Of a stretch of DNA of 10,222 bases, positions 1-6,372 are shown piece after piece (position 1 is the first letter of the stretch; the number at the start of each line of letters is the position of its first letter). Source of the DNA: an archaeon. GTDB taxonomy: Archaea; Nanobdellota; Nanobdellia; Pacearchaeales; UBA284. The position numbers and the translations under genes were made by a program. The stretch lies in assembly GCA_030619955.1 (NCBI GenBank), contig JAUXAK010000017.1:1-10222 (forward strand). Reading direction: 5' to 3'. The notes under the pieces are model-generated. The model made no database searches and was not told where the DNA came from. It saw nothing but the letters and a program-made list of their open reading frames with translations.

Positions 1-1
1 C

Positions 2-796
2 ACTTTAAAATCTGCTGTGTATGTTTATGTTCAAGATGAAGAAGAAACAAAAGTAAGTGATAAAATTACTTTACATTTTGATGATGATGAAAAATTTCAA
101 ACATCTACTGAAACTGTTGAACTAGTTCTTGATTGTAAAAATGAAGAAGGAACTTATGAAATTATTGCTGAAGGTCTTAATACTGAAGATAAAGAAGAAA
201 TTGAGTTAAATCCATGCACAAGTACAAACACCCAAGATGAACCAGGAGGAGAAGAATCAATAACTATTGGAGATTTTACTTATAGTTTAATAATTCCTAA
301 TACAATACAAGTTAATCAAGATTTTAATGTTAAAGTAAAAATAACAAGTCAAGCAGAAGAAGAACAAAACTTTCTTATATGGAGTTATGTTTATGGAGGG
401 TCAAAGTGCTATTCATGTTCTGATGATGAAACAAGAGAAAATAATACTAAACAATTAACTGTTGCTTCTGGATCATCAGCAGAAGTCACACTTGTCAATA
501 AAGTAAATGAAGCTGAACCAGGCAGTTATAAAATAAAAATAAAAATTTTACAAGAAGGGCTAAAAACACCAAAAGAATTTAGTTATAATATTGAAATTCA
601 ATCTTCATCTTTACAACAATCATCGCAACTATCAGAGCCCTTACAATCATCAAGCACATCAAACACACAACCACCAGAGTTGTCAGGTAACATGGTATTT
701 GAATCAGAAAGTTTTTCAATAACTAGGATGGCACCTTACTTTTTAGCTAGTCTCAGCTTGCTTCTTGTTATTTATCTGATTATTAAAAAGATTTAA
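2..796 (+). CDS. C-terminally membrane-anchored surface protein, 5' end cut by window edge
   Basis: The frame is open to the left edge with no stop, so the true start is probably outside the window. A GTG at 17 is the first possible internal start but has no supporting signal. About 264 residues are visible. Residues 1-70 look like the end of one beta-rich domain. Residues 86-199 look like an Ig-like beta-sandwich, with alternating hydrophobic strands and an IWSYVYGGSKCYSC segment holding the cysteine pair C136/C139. A Ser/Gln/Pro-rich linker follows (about 200-230), then one membrane helix (about 243-261) ending in the short positive tail KKI. This layout suggests an ectodomain on a flexible stalk tethered by its C-terminus, as in many archaeal S-layer or adhesion-type proteins. 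Resemblance of the WSYVY segment to archaeal proteins carrying lamin-tail domains is only an impression. The downstream gene starts 24 bases later on the same strand. The function is unknown. Confidence 0.75.
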   Translation, partial: TLKSAVYVYVQDEEETKVSDKITLHFDDDEKFQTSTETVELVLDCKNEEGTYEIIAEGLNTEDKEEIELNPCTSTNTQDEPGGEESITIGDFTYSLIIPNTIQVNQDFNVKVKITSQAEEEQNFLIWSYVYGGSKCYSCSDDETRENNTKQLTVASGSSAEVTLVNKVNEAEPGSYKIKIKILQEGLKTPKEFSYNIEIQSSSLQQSSQLSEPLQSSSTSNTQPPELSGNMVFESESFSITRMAPYFLASLSLLLVIYLIIKKI

Positions 797-800
797 AAAC
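791..800 (+). promoter_or_regulatory. TATA-like box for the 162-residue protein gene
   Basis: An ATTTAAAAAC box overlaps the stop codon of the upstream gene and is centred about 26 bases before the ATG at 821. That is the spacing expected for an archaeal TATA box driving a leaderless transcript. In such AT-rich DNA this could be chance, but the same spacing recurs upstream of other genes here. Confidence 0.4.
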
Positions 801-820
801 AAAAAAAAGGAAAAGATATT

Positions 821-1309
821 ATGGATATAAAGGAAAAAGTTAGTGAAGGATGGGTTCATGCTTATCTTGTGATAGAAGTTCTTGGAAAACCTGCAGATTA
901 TATTGAAAAAGCTCTTGGGCTTGCAATAGATAAACTTGCAAAAGAAAAAAAAGTTGAGTTAATAGAAAGGAAAGTCCATAAATCAAGATTAGCAGAAAAA
1001 GCAAAAGAAGCAAAAGAAGAAAAGGAAAAACAAGAAAAACCAAAAACAAAAGTTTTCTCAACTTTTGCTGAAATTGAAATTCTTGCTGCAAACATGGCAA
1101 AACTTGTTGAGCTTATTTTTGATTATATGCCTTCTTCTGTTGAAATAATTGAACCAACAAACATTGTATTTAAACTTGAAGATGCAAATGCTTTGTTAAA
1201 TGACCTAAGTGCTAGACTACATCAGTATGATGCACTATCAAAAAGGTTGCGGCTTGAAAGACAAATTCTTATTAAAAGATTAGAAGAAGAAATTAAGAAA
1301 AATAAGTAA
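821..1309 (+). CDS. Conserved-looking hypothetical protein, predicted ferredoxin-like fold plus helical tail
   Basis: This 162-residue soluble protein has no signal peptide or membrane helix. The pattern reads as beta-alpha-beta-beta-alpha-beta: strand 13-20 (HAYLVIEV), helix 24-41, strand 44-53, a strongly charged Lys/Glu linker 57-77, strand 78-88 (VFSTFAEIEI), helix 90-102 and strand 105-118. A helical, partly coiled-coil tail runs from 121 to 162. The motifs VLGKP (20-24), TFAEIEI (81-87), DYMPSSVEIIEP (101-112) and LHQYD (133-137) look conserved. I associate similar proteins with other archaea but know of no assigned function. The topology fits ACT-like or ferredoxin-like ligand or RNA binding domains, which is inference from the pattern. 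The ATG at 821 is supported by a TATA-like box at -26. An antisense leucine-rich reading frame here is a shadow. The 3' end faces the 834-residue gene, 46 bases away. Confidence 0.85.
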   Translation: MDIKEKVSEGWVHAYLVIEVLGKPADYIEKALGLAIDKLAKEKKVELIERKVHKSRLAEKAKEAKEEKEKQEKPKTKVFSTFAEIEILAANMAKLVELIFDYMPSSVEIIEPTNIVFKLEDANALLNDLSARLHQYDALSKRLRLERQILIKRLEEEIKKNK

Positions 1310-1355
1310 AATAAGAAAAAGAAAACAAAAAAGAAATAAAAAATAAAATAAAAAT
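1310..1355 (-). terminator. Poly-T candidate terminator between convergent genes
   Basis: Read on the minus strand, the 46 bases after the stop of the 834-residue gene are almost entirely T with scattered A and C. Runs of four to six T repeat along the stretch. Archaeal termination commonly uses such T-rich tracts without a hairpin. I see no convincing stem-loop. Confidence 0.45.
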
Positions 1356-3860
1356 TTATCGTCTTATGCTTGGCGGTCTTTGAAACCGCTTTTCATATTG
1401 TTGTGTTGCTTCCTTTAAAAACTCCTTCATTTCTTTTTTTGGCTTTTTTCTTAAAAAAGCAAGAATAACAAGTAAAGCTATTACTATTACAATTATAATT
1501 ATTAAACCAATTGTCTTGCCTTTTGCTTCTTTTTTCTTGCATTCACCAATACAGCAAGAAAATGTATCTGCTGCTGTTGTTAAATCACCTTCACATTCTT
1601 CATCTTCTTTGCACACTGCGCCGCCAATCTCACTACAATTTTTTTCTATGGCTGGAGCTGGAGCAACATCTACTAAGACAGGAATGCTTGCACTTATTTC
1701 TCTTCCATTATATTCTGCAGTTGCAATAATATTTCCTTCATAAAGTCTAGGAATGGAGATAGCCAAAATTGTGATAACTATGTCTTTCTTTTCTTTACTT
1801 TCAATTTTGTCAATATAACTTGGCTCAATTCTTTCAATTAATCCAATTAAAGTTGAAGAATAAGTTATAGTAATATCTTCAATATCTTTATTAAACAAAT
1901 TAGCAAGCTTTACTGTTTCTGAAGCACTTTCTCCTTTACTTATATTTTTCATTATTCTATGTTCAATAAACTTAAAATTTCTTTGTATAAGGCTTTCATT
2001 CAGCTCTGTTGTTTTAGTTTCCCATTCACTTTGTGTTTCATTTATTATTTTTTGCTGTTCTGTTAAATTTAATTCTTCTTCACTTATGGTTGGCTGTTCT
2101 AAATATTCTTTTTCAGATTTTTGAGTAAAAATAAGTGTAGGAATATTGTAAGTATATTTTTTGTTATCTAAAACTGAATTATAATCTAAAATAAGGTCTT
2201 CAGATATTGTTCTGCCATCAGTTGTTGTAATCAATGGAATATTAAATTCAATGTTTTTTCTAGCTTCAGTTGGCAATTTAATTCTGATTGTTGTGTTTAG
2301 CAGTCTTGCATCTAAACTAATATTTACTGTACCTTTATTTTGTAAAATTAAATTAAACCTGCCTGAACTTTTTGTTTTAATAACACCTGGCCATATTGCA
2401 AGAACTGGTTCAATTTCTTTAGATGAAAAAGCAAAAAGCAAAGTAAAAGCTTTTTCATTTGTGTTCATTTTATTAAACTGCTGTTTGAACCATGGCTGTG
2501 CTTTGTTTATTAATAATCTCTTTTTTTCTATTTCTTCTGCACTTATGTTCTCAGCTTTTATATTTTTTAATGCAAATAAAGCAAGGCAGCTTGATTTAAT
2601 ATCAGGTTGATATTTTTCATAACTTAAAGGCCACCATCCTTCTGCACTTTGCATGTTTAACAGCCATTCAAATTCTTCTTTGTTTCCTGTAAGATAATAA
2701 ACAACAGCTTTTTCTTCAACTGATCTAGAGTTTTCTTTAAGCCATGCCAATGCCTTAGAATGTGTTGGATTATTTAAATCAAATTTATTTGTTTTAGCAA
2801 GTGCAAGAAGTGAAAATGCACTAGCTCTTGCATCACAACTTGTTTTTAAATTATCACCCCAACAGCCATTATTGTAAATAGAAAAAGAAAATTTAAAATT
2901 TTGTTCTATCATACTAAACTCTCTGTTTATCTCACCTTCTATAAAAATTATTTTAGCATCTATATCTTTTTCACATTCTAATAAAATGTTTATTGTCTCT
3001 GCTTGTGCTTCACTAAACCTGCTAAGATGAAGAACATGTTCATTAATTCCTTGAATTAAATTTAAACTGATTTTTTCTGATAAATTCAAATTCTGATTGT
3101 ATAGGGTGACATTACACTTTTGTGCTTCTTGTGATGTTATTTTTAATTTCCATTCTCCTTTATCAATTATATTTTGTGATGCTTCAAGATTTTTTTGCAT
3201 TTTTTGTCTTATTAAACTGTCTTTAAATGATATCATTGTAAATGCATTAAATTCTGTGCTGCATTCCTTGTTAATGCAGGAATCATCTCTTTCTGTAAAA
3301 GCATTTAATGCTTCTGAAGCAAGTTCAGTATGGGCAAGTGCACCAGCAGAAAGAATATGATTTTCTAAAGATAAGTAAAGCCATTTGTCTTTTATTTCTG
3401 TTTCAAATGTTTTGTAACTTGATGCAATTGTTTTTTCAACAATTATGTTTCTAGATTCTACATGCAAGCCATCTTTACAAACTCCCCTGACTTTTAAAAC
3501 ATAGCCAGATATATCAGATGATGGCAAATCAAACCATATAAAAAACTTGTTTTTTGTTATTTTTGAAATAAAAAAATTAATTGGAATTCTTCTGTCTTTT
3601 CTAAATAAAAATAAGTCACTAGAAAGAATATCTTTTATAATATCAGCATCTATTTCTATTTGAACTGTTTCTCTAGGAAAATAAGTTGCTTTACCTAAGT
3701 TTATTTCAATGCAAGAACCAGCTTCACCAGCACCAATAGCGTTAGCATCAATAACACTGGCAATAATAGCAGCATTAGCACTAAAGATATTAATTATAAA
3801 AATAAAACTTAAAACAAGAGTTAAAATAATTAAACTATCCTGATTATATTTATATCTCAT
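1356..3860 (-). CDS. Toroid-type surface protein with one CC-cysteine module and a C-terminal membrane anchor (834 aa)
   Basis: The N-terminus (1-30, hydrophobic core 9-27, ending ANA) is a signal peptide. Residues 50-145 form a beta-rich domain. Residues 160-480 carry helical repeats of the terpenoid-cyclase/prenyltransferase toroid type (for example SAFSLLALA 347-355, GWWPLS 408-413, SSCLALFALK 423-432). A beta-rich insertion at about 235-309 starts with EWKLKI. Residues 485-575 and 625-732 look like Ig/CARDB-like beta domains, joined by a Glu-rich helical linker (590-625). A cysteine module (C742, C750, C756, C769, C770, C774) precedes a membrane helix (783-803) and a basic 31-residue cytoplasmic tail. 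The DxDD or DCTAE motifs of true cyclases and the GCGEQ thioester motif are absent, so an enzyme role is unlikely. A binding or structural role outside the cell is inferred. It is a distant paralogue of the 781-residue protein encoded just upstream. The ATG at 3860 is supported by the signal peptide and a TATA-like box at -25. Confidence 0.85.
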   Translation of the reverse strand: MRYKYNQDSLIILTLVLSFIFIINIFSANAAIIASVIDANAIGAGEAGSCIEINLGKATYFPRETVQIEIDADIIKDILSSDLFLFRKDRRIPINFFISKITKNKFFIWFDLPSSDISGYVLKVRGVCKDGLHVESRNIIVEKTIASSYKTFETEIKDKWLYLSLENHILSAGALAHTELASEALNAFTERDDSCINKECSTEFNAFTMISFKDSLIRQKMQKNLEASQNIIDKGEWKLKITSQEAQKCNVTLYNQNLNLSEKISLNLIQGINEHVLHLSRFSEAQAETINILLECEKDIDAKIIFIEGEINREFSMIEQNFKFSFSIYNNGCWGDNLKTSCDARASAFSLLALAKTNKFDLNNPTHSKALAWLKENSRSVEEKAVVYYLTGNKEEFEWLLNMQSAEGWWPLSYEKYQPDIKSSCLALFALKNIKAENISAEEIEKKRLLINKAQPWFKQQFNKMNTNEKAFTLLFAFSSKEIEPVLAIWPGVIKTKSSGRFNLILQNKGTVNISLDARLLNTTIRIKLPTEARKNIEFNIPLITTTDGRTISEDLILDYNSVLDNKKYTYNIPTLIFTQKSEKEYLEQPTISEEELNLTEQQKIINETQSEWETKTTELNESLIQRNFKFIEHRIMKNISKGESASETVKLANLFNKDIEDITITYSSTLIGLIERIEPSYIDKIESKEKKDIVITILAISIPRLYEGNIIATAEYNGREISASIPVLVDVAPAPAIEKNCSEIGGAVCKEDEECEGDLTTAADTFSCCIGECKKKEAKGKTIGLIIIIVIVIALLVILAFLRKKPKKEMKEFLKEATQQYEKRFQRPPSIRR
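1434..1450 (+). terminator. Possible T-tract terminator for the 162-residue gene, inside the opposing gene
   Basis: A run of seven T (1434-1440) followed by a run of six T (1444-1449) lies about 125 bases after the stop at 1309. They are the first long T tracts on the plus strand after that gene. They lie within the 3' end of the convergent coding region, so the two transcripts would overlap. This is weak evidence based on composition only. Confidence 0.25.
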
Positions 3861-3880
3861 TTATTTTATTGATGCCTCTT

Positions 3881-3897
3881 TTTATTTAATTTTAAAG
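3881..3897 (-). promoter_or_regulatory. TATA-like box for the 834-residue surface protein gene
   Basis: On the minus strand the stretch CTTTAAAATTAAATAAA ends with an AAATAA core about 25 bases before the ATG at 3860. This is the archaeal TATA spacing for a leaderless transcript. It implies the gene can be transcribed independently of the upstream 781-residue gene, from which it is separated by 90 bases. Confidence 0.4.
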
Positions 3898-3908
3898 AAA
3901 AGAAAAAT
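3894..3908 (-). terminator. Candidate T-rich terminator after the 781-residue gene
   Basis: Read on the minus strand, this is an ATTTTTCTTTTCTTT tract 42 to 57 bases downstream of the stop at 3951. It lies just upstream of, and partly overlaps, the promoter proposed for the next gene. It is a composition-based call with no stem-loop. Confidence 0.3.
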
Positions 3909-3950
3909 ACCTTAATAAATTTTATTATAAACTTAAAACTTGCTTTTCAT

Positions 3951-6296
3951 TCACTTCTTAGTCATCTTTTTTAATTTTTTCAGTGTTTTCTCAAGTTCTC
4001 CTTCTGCTTTGCCTTTTTTTATCTTTTTAACTGCTATTGGTCTTGGAACTGGCATTGGTCTTGCTCTTGCAATTGGCCTTGCTGCTCTTCTTATTGGAAT
4101 ACCTGGCCTTAACACTGGTTTTGGTCTTATAGTTGGCCTTGCTGGCAGTCCTGTTTGTCTAAATCCAGGAAATAAAATCTTTTTCTTAATCCTCTTTTTT
4201 CTGAATTTAAAGAAATAAAGTGCTGCTCCTGCTACTATAGCAATAATAATCAACCATATCCACCATAATCCCACAGGTTTTTTACATTCACCATGAGATG
4301 GACAACACATATATGTGTCACTTGCATCAATATAATTAACACTACATTTTTCATCACCAGTACAAATAGTCCCTTCTTGTGCTACACAACGTTCAAGACA
4401 TTCTCCAACACAACATTCTTCAATATCACTGCTTTCTTCTATTGTTCCAACACATTCTTCACTTAAACTACATTCTTCTCCACCAATCTCATAACAAGTT
4501 TCATCTGTAATACATTTTACAGTTTCTCCAATACAGCATAAATCACTGTCAGCTGTTATTGTAAATCCAACTTCATCCCATGTAAGGAAATTTATACAAA
4601 CTTGATTAATATAACATTCAATACCAACATCAATACAGTCTTTGTCAGAAACATCAGTTGAAATACAAGAACCTAAACAGCAATCTCCATCAAGAGTATA
4701 AACACTAGTGCCACTGCATTCTTCATCTTCTTTGCATATTTCACCATCAACATCATCACAATAAGCATCAGCATATGGTTTACAACAAGATTCCCAATCA
4801 GGACAGATTATTGCTAAAATTTCAAATTCATCTTCTTCGCAGAATTCACGGCATATCCCATTTACATCAGCACATTCAATATCACCACCACCAATCCACT
4901 TACAGCAAACCATATCAGCAGGACATATAAATTCAGGCATTTCAATTTCATCTGCTCCACAACCTTCAGTAGTTTCTTTGCATGTAAAATCAGGACCTTG
5001 TGCTTCACATTCTAGTGTTGGGATTCCAGGACAAAGATTAGGCCATAAAGTCCATAAAGCAAATGCAGTGTCTCTTACAGAATCTTCACCATAATCATTA
5101 TAAGCATTTAAATCACCATTTGCTTCTTGATTTTCTAAAAGATAATTTTTTGCTTTTGTTACAGCTTCACCTCCTGTTAAAGCAAGAGCAGCATGAGCTG
5201 TATCATAAACTCTGCCATATTCAAATGGTTGAATATGCCAATAACCTTTATCAATTCCTATAATCTGTTGTACAACTAAAATATTATCAGAATATCTTTC
5301 TTGCCCAGTTAAAGGATAAAGAAAAGATTCTGGAAAATATTTAACATTAGTATCAGCAAAAACAACAAGATAAGGAACAAATAAATTTGCATCTTCTTTA
5401 CCTTGCCTATCTAAAACATAAGTTGCCCATGCAGTTCCTTCATAATCACACACTCCATCAGGATTAGCAAGACAATAACTTTGAACTTCTAGTTCTAAAT
5501 GATCTGGCCTATCTTCAAGACGAGTTGAATCAGGTATTCCTGGCTTGCCGCTTTTTGTTTCACTTGAAACATGCCATACATCAGAGTTAGACTTTCTATA
5601 AAGTAAAGCAACCCTAACTGTTGGAGCATCACTATAACATTTTATTGTATAAGTATTTGAATAGCATTCTCCACTCTGTCTTATTTTAAACCAATAACCT
5701 TCTTGAATATCAGGATAAACACTAGGAAAACATTTGTCACTATCAAGAAACCCAACTGTCTTGTCATCATTTATTTTAAAAAGTTTTTTTTCATCCTGTC
5801 CAGCATAAATAACAGAACAATTTGCATCATAATCTCTTTCAACATCTATTTGTAAATACCACTCAATTCCTGTTGTCTGCGTCATGTTTCTGCTTAAGAG
5901 CCAGTTGCTTTCTTTTTCTGTATCTTCTCCAATAACATCAAGAGCAACTTTTGCTAAAGCTGTTTCTTTTAGCAGGCAAGAACCCCCACTTGTAGTTCTG
6001 CTAGGCCCTCCACCCCAGCATCTTTGTGTTGCAAAATTAAAAGCTTTGTTATATAAAGAAGATTTACCTTGGGAAACATGGCTATTATTGCAAGAAAATG
6101 CAAGAAGTGAAAATGCATGCTGTTCTGTTGTTAAAGTTGCCCATTTTCCTCTTACCTTATCAGAAAGCCAGTCATAAGCTTTAGCAACTTTTTCTTCATC
6201 TGTTTCTTGAGCTAAAACAAGGCAAAGGTTGCTAATATTACTAATAATTAAAAAACTAATCAAAATAAAAACAATTAATACACTCTTTTTCATCAT
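3951..6296 (-). CDS. Toroid-type surface protein with six CC-cysteine modules, membrane anchor and RP-rich basic tail (781 aa)
   Basis: A signal peptide (1-29, core 5-28, ending LVLA) precedes helical toroid repeats (HAFSLLAFS 60-68, ETALAKVAL 111-119, CDYEGTAWATYVL 283-295, DTAHAALALTG 365-375, DTAFALWTLWP 409-419). A beta-rich insertion at about 143-250 starts with EWYLQI and contains paired strands and cysteines C160, C189, C211 and C220. Residues 430-671 hold six cysteine modules. Then come a membrane helix (676-696) and an 80-residue cytoplasmic tail rich in Arg, Pro and Lys. Similar toroid-plus-insert proteins are familiar to me from DPANN archaea, annotated only as prenyltransferase/squalene-oxidase repeat proteins. 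Cyclase catalytic acids (DxDD) and the GCGEQ thioester are missing, so I infer a receptor, adhesin or structural role. The sequence starts MMKK. I take the first ATG (6296), where a TATA-like box lies at -24, but the second ATG at 6293 is equally possible. The primase gene ends 76 bases upstream on the same strand. Confidence 0.87.
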   Translation of the reverse strand: MMKKSVLIVFILISFLIISNISNLCLVLAQETDEEKVAKAYDWLSDKVRGKWATLTTEQHAFSLLAFSCNNSHVSQGKSSLYNKAFNFATQRCWGGGPSRTTSGGSCLLKETALAKVALDVIGEDTEKESNWLLSRNMTQTTGIEWYLQIDVERDYDANCSVIYAGQDEKKLFKINDDKTVGFLDSDKCFPSVYPDIQEGYWFKIRQSGECYSNTYTIKCYSDAPTVRVALLYRKSNSDVWHVSSETKSGKPGIPDSTRLEDRPDHLELEVQSYCLANPDGVCDYEGTAWATYVLDRQGKEDANLFVPYLVVFADTNVKYFPESFLYPLTGQERYSDNILVVQQIIGIDKGYWHIQPFEYGRVYDTAHAALALTGGEAVTKAKNYLLENQEANGDLNAYNDYGEDSVRDTAFALWTLWPNLCPGIPTLECEAQGPDFTCKETTEGCGADEIEMPEFICPADMVCCKWIGGGDIECADVNGICREFCEEDEFEILAIICPDWESCCKPYADAYCDDVDGEICKEDEECSGTSVYTLDGDCCLGSCISTDVSDKDCIDVGIECYINQVCINFLTWDEVGFTITADSDLCCIGETVKCITDETCYEIGGEECSLSEECVGTIEESSDIEECCVGECLERCVAQEGTICTGDEKCSVNYIDASDTYMCCPSHGECKKPVGLWWIWLIIIAIVAGAALYFFKFRKKRIKKKILFPGFRQTGLPARPTIRPKPVLRPGIPIRRAARPIARARPMPVPRPIAVKKIKKGKAEGELEKTLKKLKKMTKK
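4041..4142 (-). repeat. Degenerate RP-rich coding repeat in the cytoplasmic tail
   Basis: Residues 719-752 of the 781-residue protein are an irregular array of Arg-Pro units (ARPTIRPKP, LRPGIP, ARPIARARPMPVPRPIA). The DNA shows matching degenerate short repeats built around TTGGCCTTGCTG-like words on the plus strand. The encoded segment is very basic and proline-rich, so it is probably extended and unstructured. Binding to nucleic acid or acidic lipids on the inner membrane face is inference. Confidence 0.7.
4284..5009 (-). repeat. Six tandem CC-type cysteine modules within the 781-residue surface protein
   Basis: The module starts are near C430, C475, C513, C554, C601 and C637, and each contains a CC pair (464/465, 504/505, 539/540, 587/588, 628/629, 664/665). 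The best-kept spacing is C-x7-C-x5-C-x12-CC-x3-C (module five, 601-633). Module three has x11 in place of x12, and module six has x5 before its last cysteine. Modules one, two and four are more divergent. An even cysteine count per module and placement outside the membrane suggest disulfide-bonded mini-domains forming a stalk between the toroid and the membrane. The gene continues in the same frame throughout. Confidence 0.8.
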
Positions 6297-6313
6297 ATTC
6301 TTTTTAAAACTAG

Positions 6314-6325
6314 CACATTTAAAAG
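6314..6325 (-). promoter_or_regulatory. TATA-like box for the 781-residue surface protein gene
   Basis: On the minus strand, CTTTTAAATGTG is centred about 24 bases before the first ATG (6296). That fits an archaeal promoter with a leaderless or near-leaderless transcript. It suggests the gene need not depend on read-through from the primase gene upstream. Confidence 0.4.
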
Positions 6326-6372
6326 ACTTTCGTTTATTTTTTATTTTACTTCTTTTAATATTTTTTATTTTA

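Noticed and set aside
17..19. GTG at 17 as the real start of the left-edge gene
   Set aside because: The frame is open to the window edge, no promoter is visible and there is no signal peptide, which a C-terminally anchored ectodomain protein would need.
840..1100. Antisense leucine/phenylalanine-rich reading frame
   Set aside because: It is the complement of the Lys/Glu-rich linker in the 162-residue gene. Its composition is an artefact of AAA/GAA codons read backwards.
4041..4142. CRISPR-like or mobile-element repeat
   Set aside because: The repeats are short, degenerate, in frame and encode RP units. There are no regular spacers, inverted ends or transposase.
3940..4218. Hydrophobic Gly/Leu-rich reading frame on the plus strand
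   Set aside because: It is a shadow of the RP-rich tail and membrane segment of the 781-residue protein, which has far better support.
4944..4964. GCGADE (445-450) as a complement-type GCGEQ thioester
   Set aside because: The motif is imperfect (Ala-Asp for Glu-Gln) and lies in the first cysteine module, outside the toroid where thioesters occur.
3951..6296. Squalene/terpenoid cyclase or prenyltransferase enzyme activity
   Set aside because: The toroid repeats are present, but no DxDD or DCTAE motif or zinc-ligand set is seen, and the protein is secreted and membrane-anchored.
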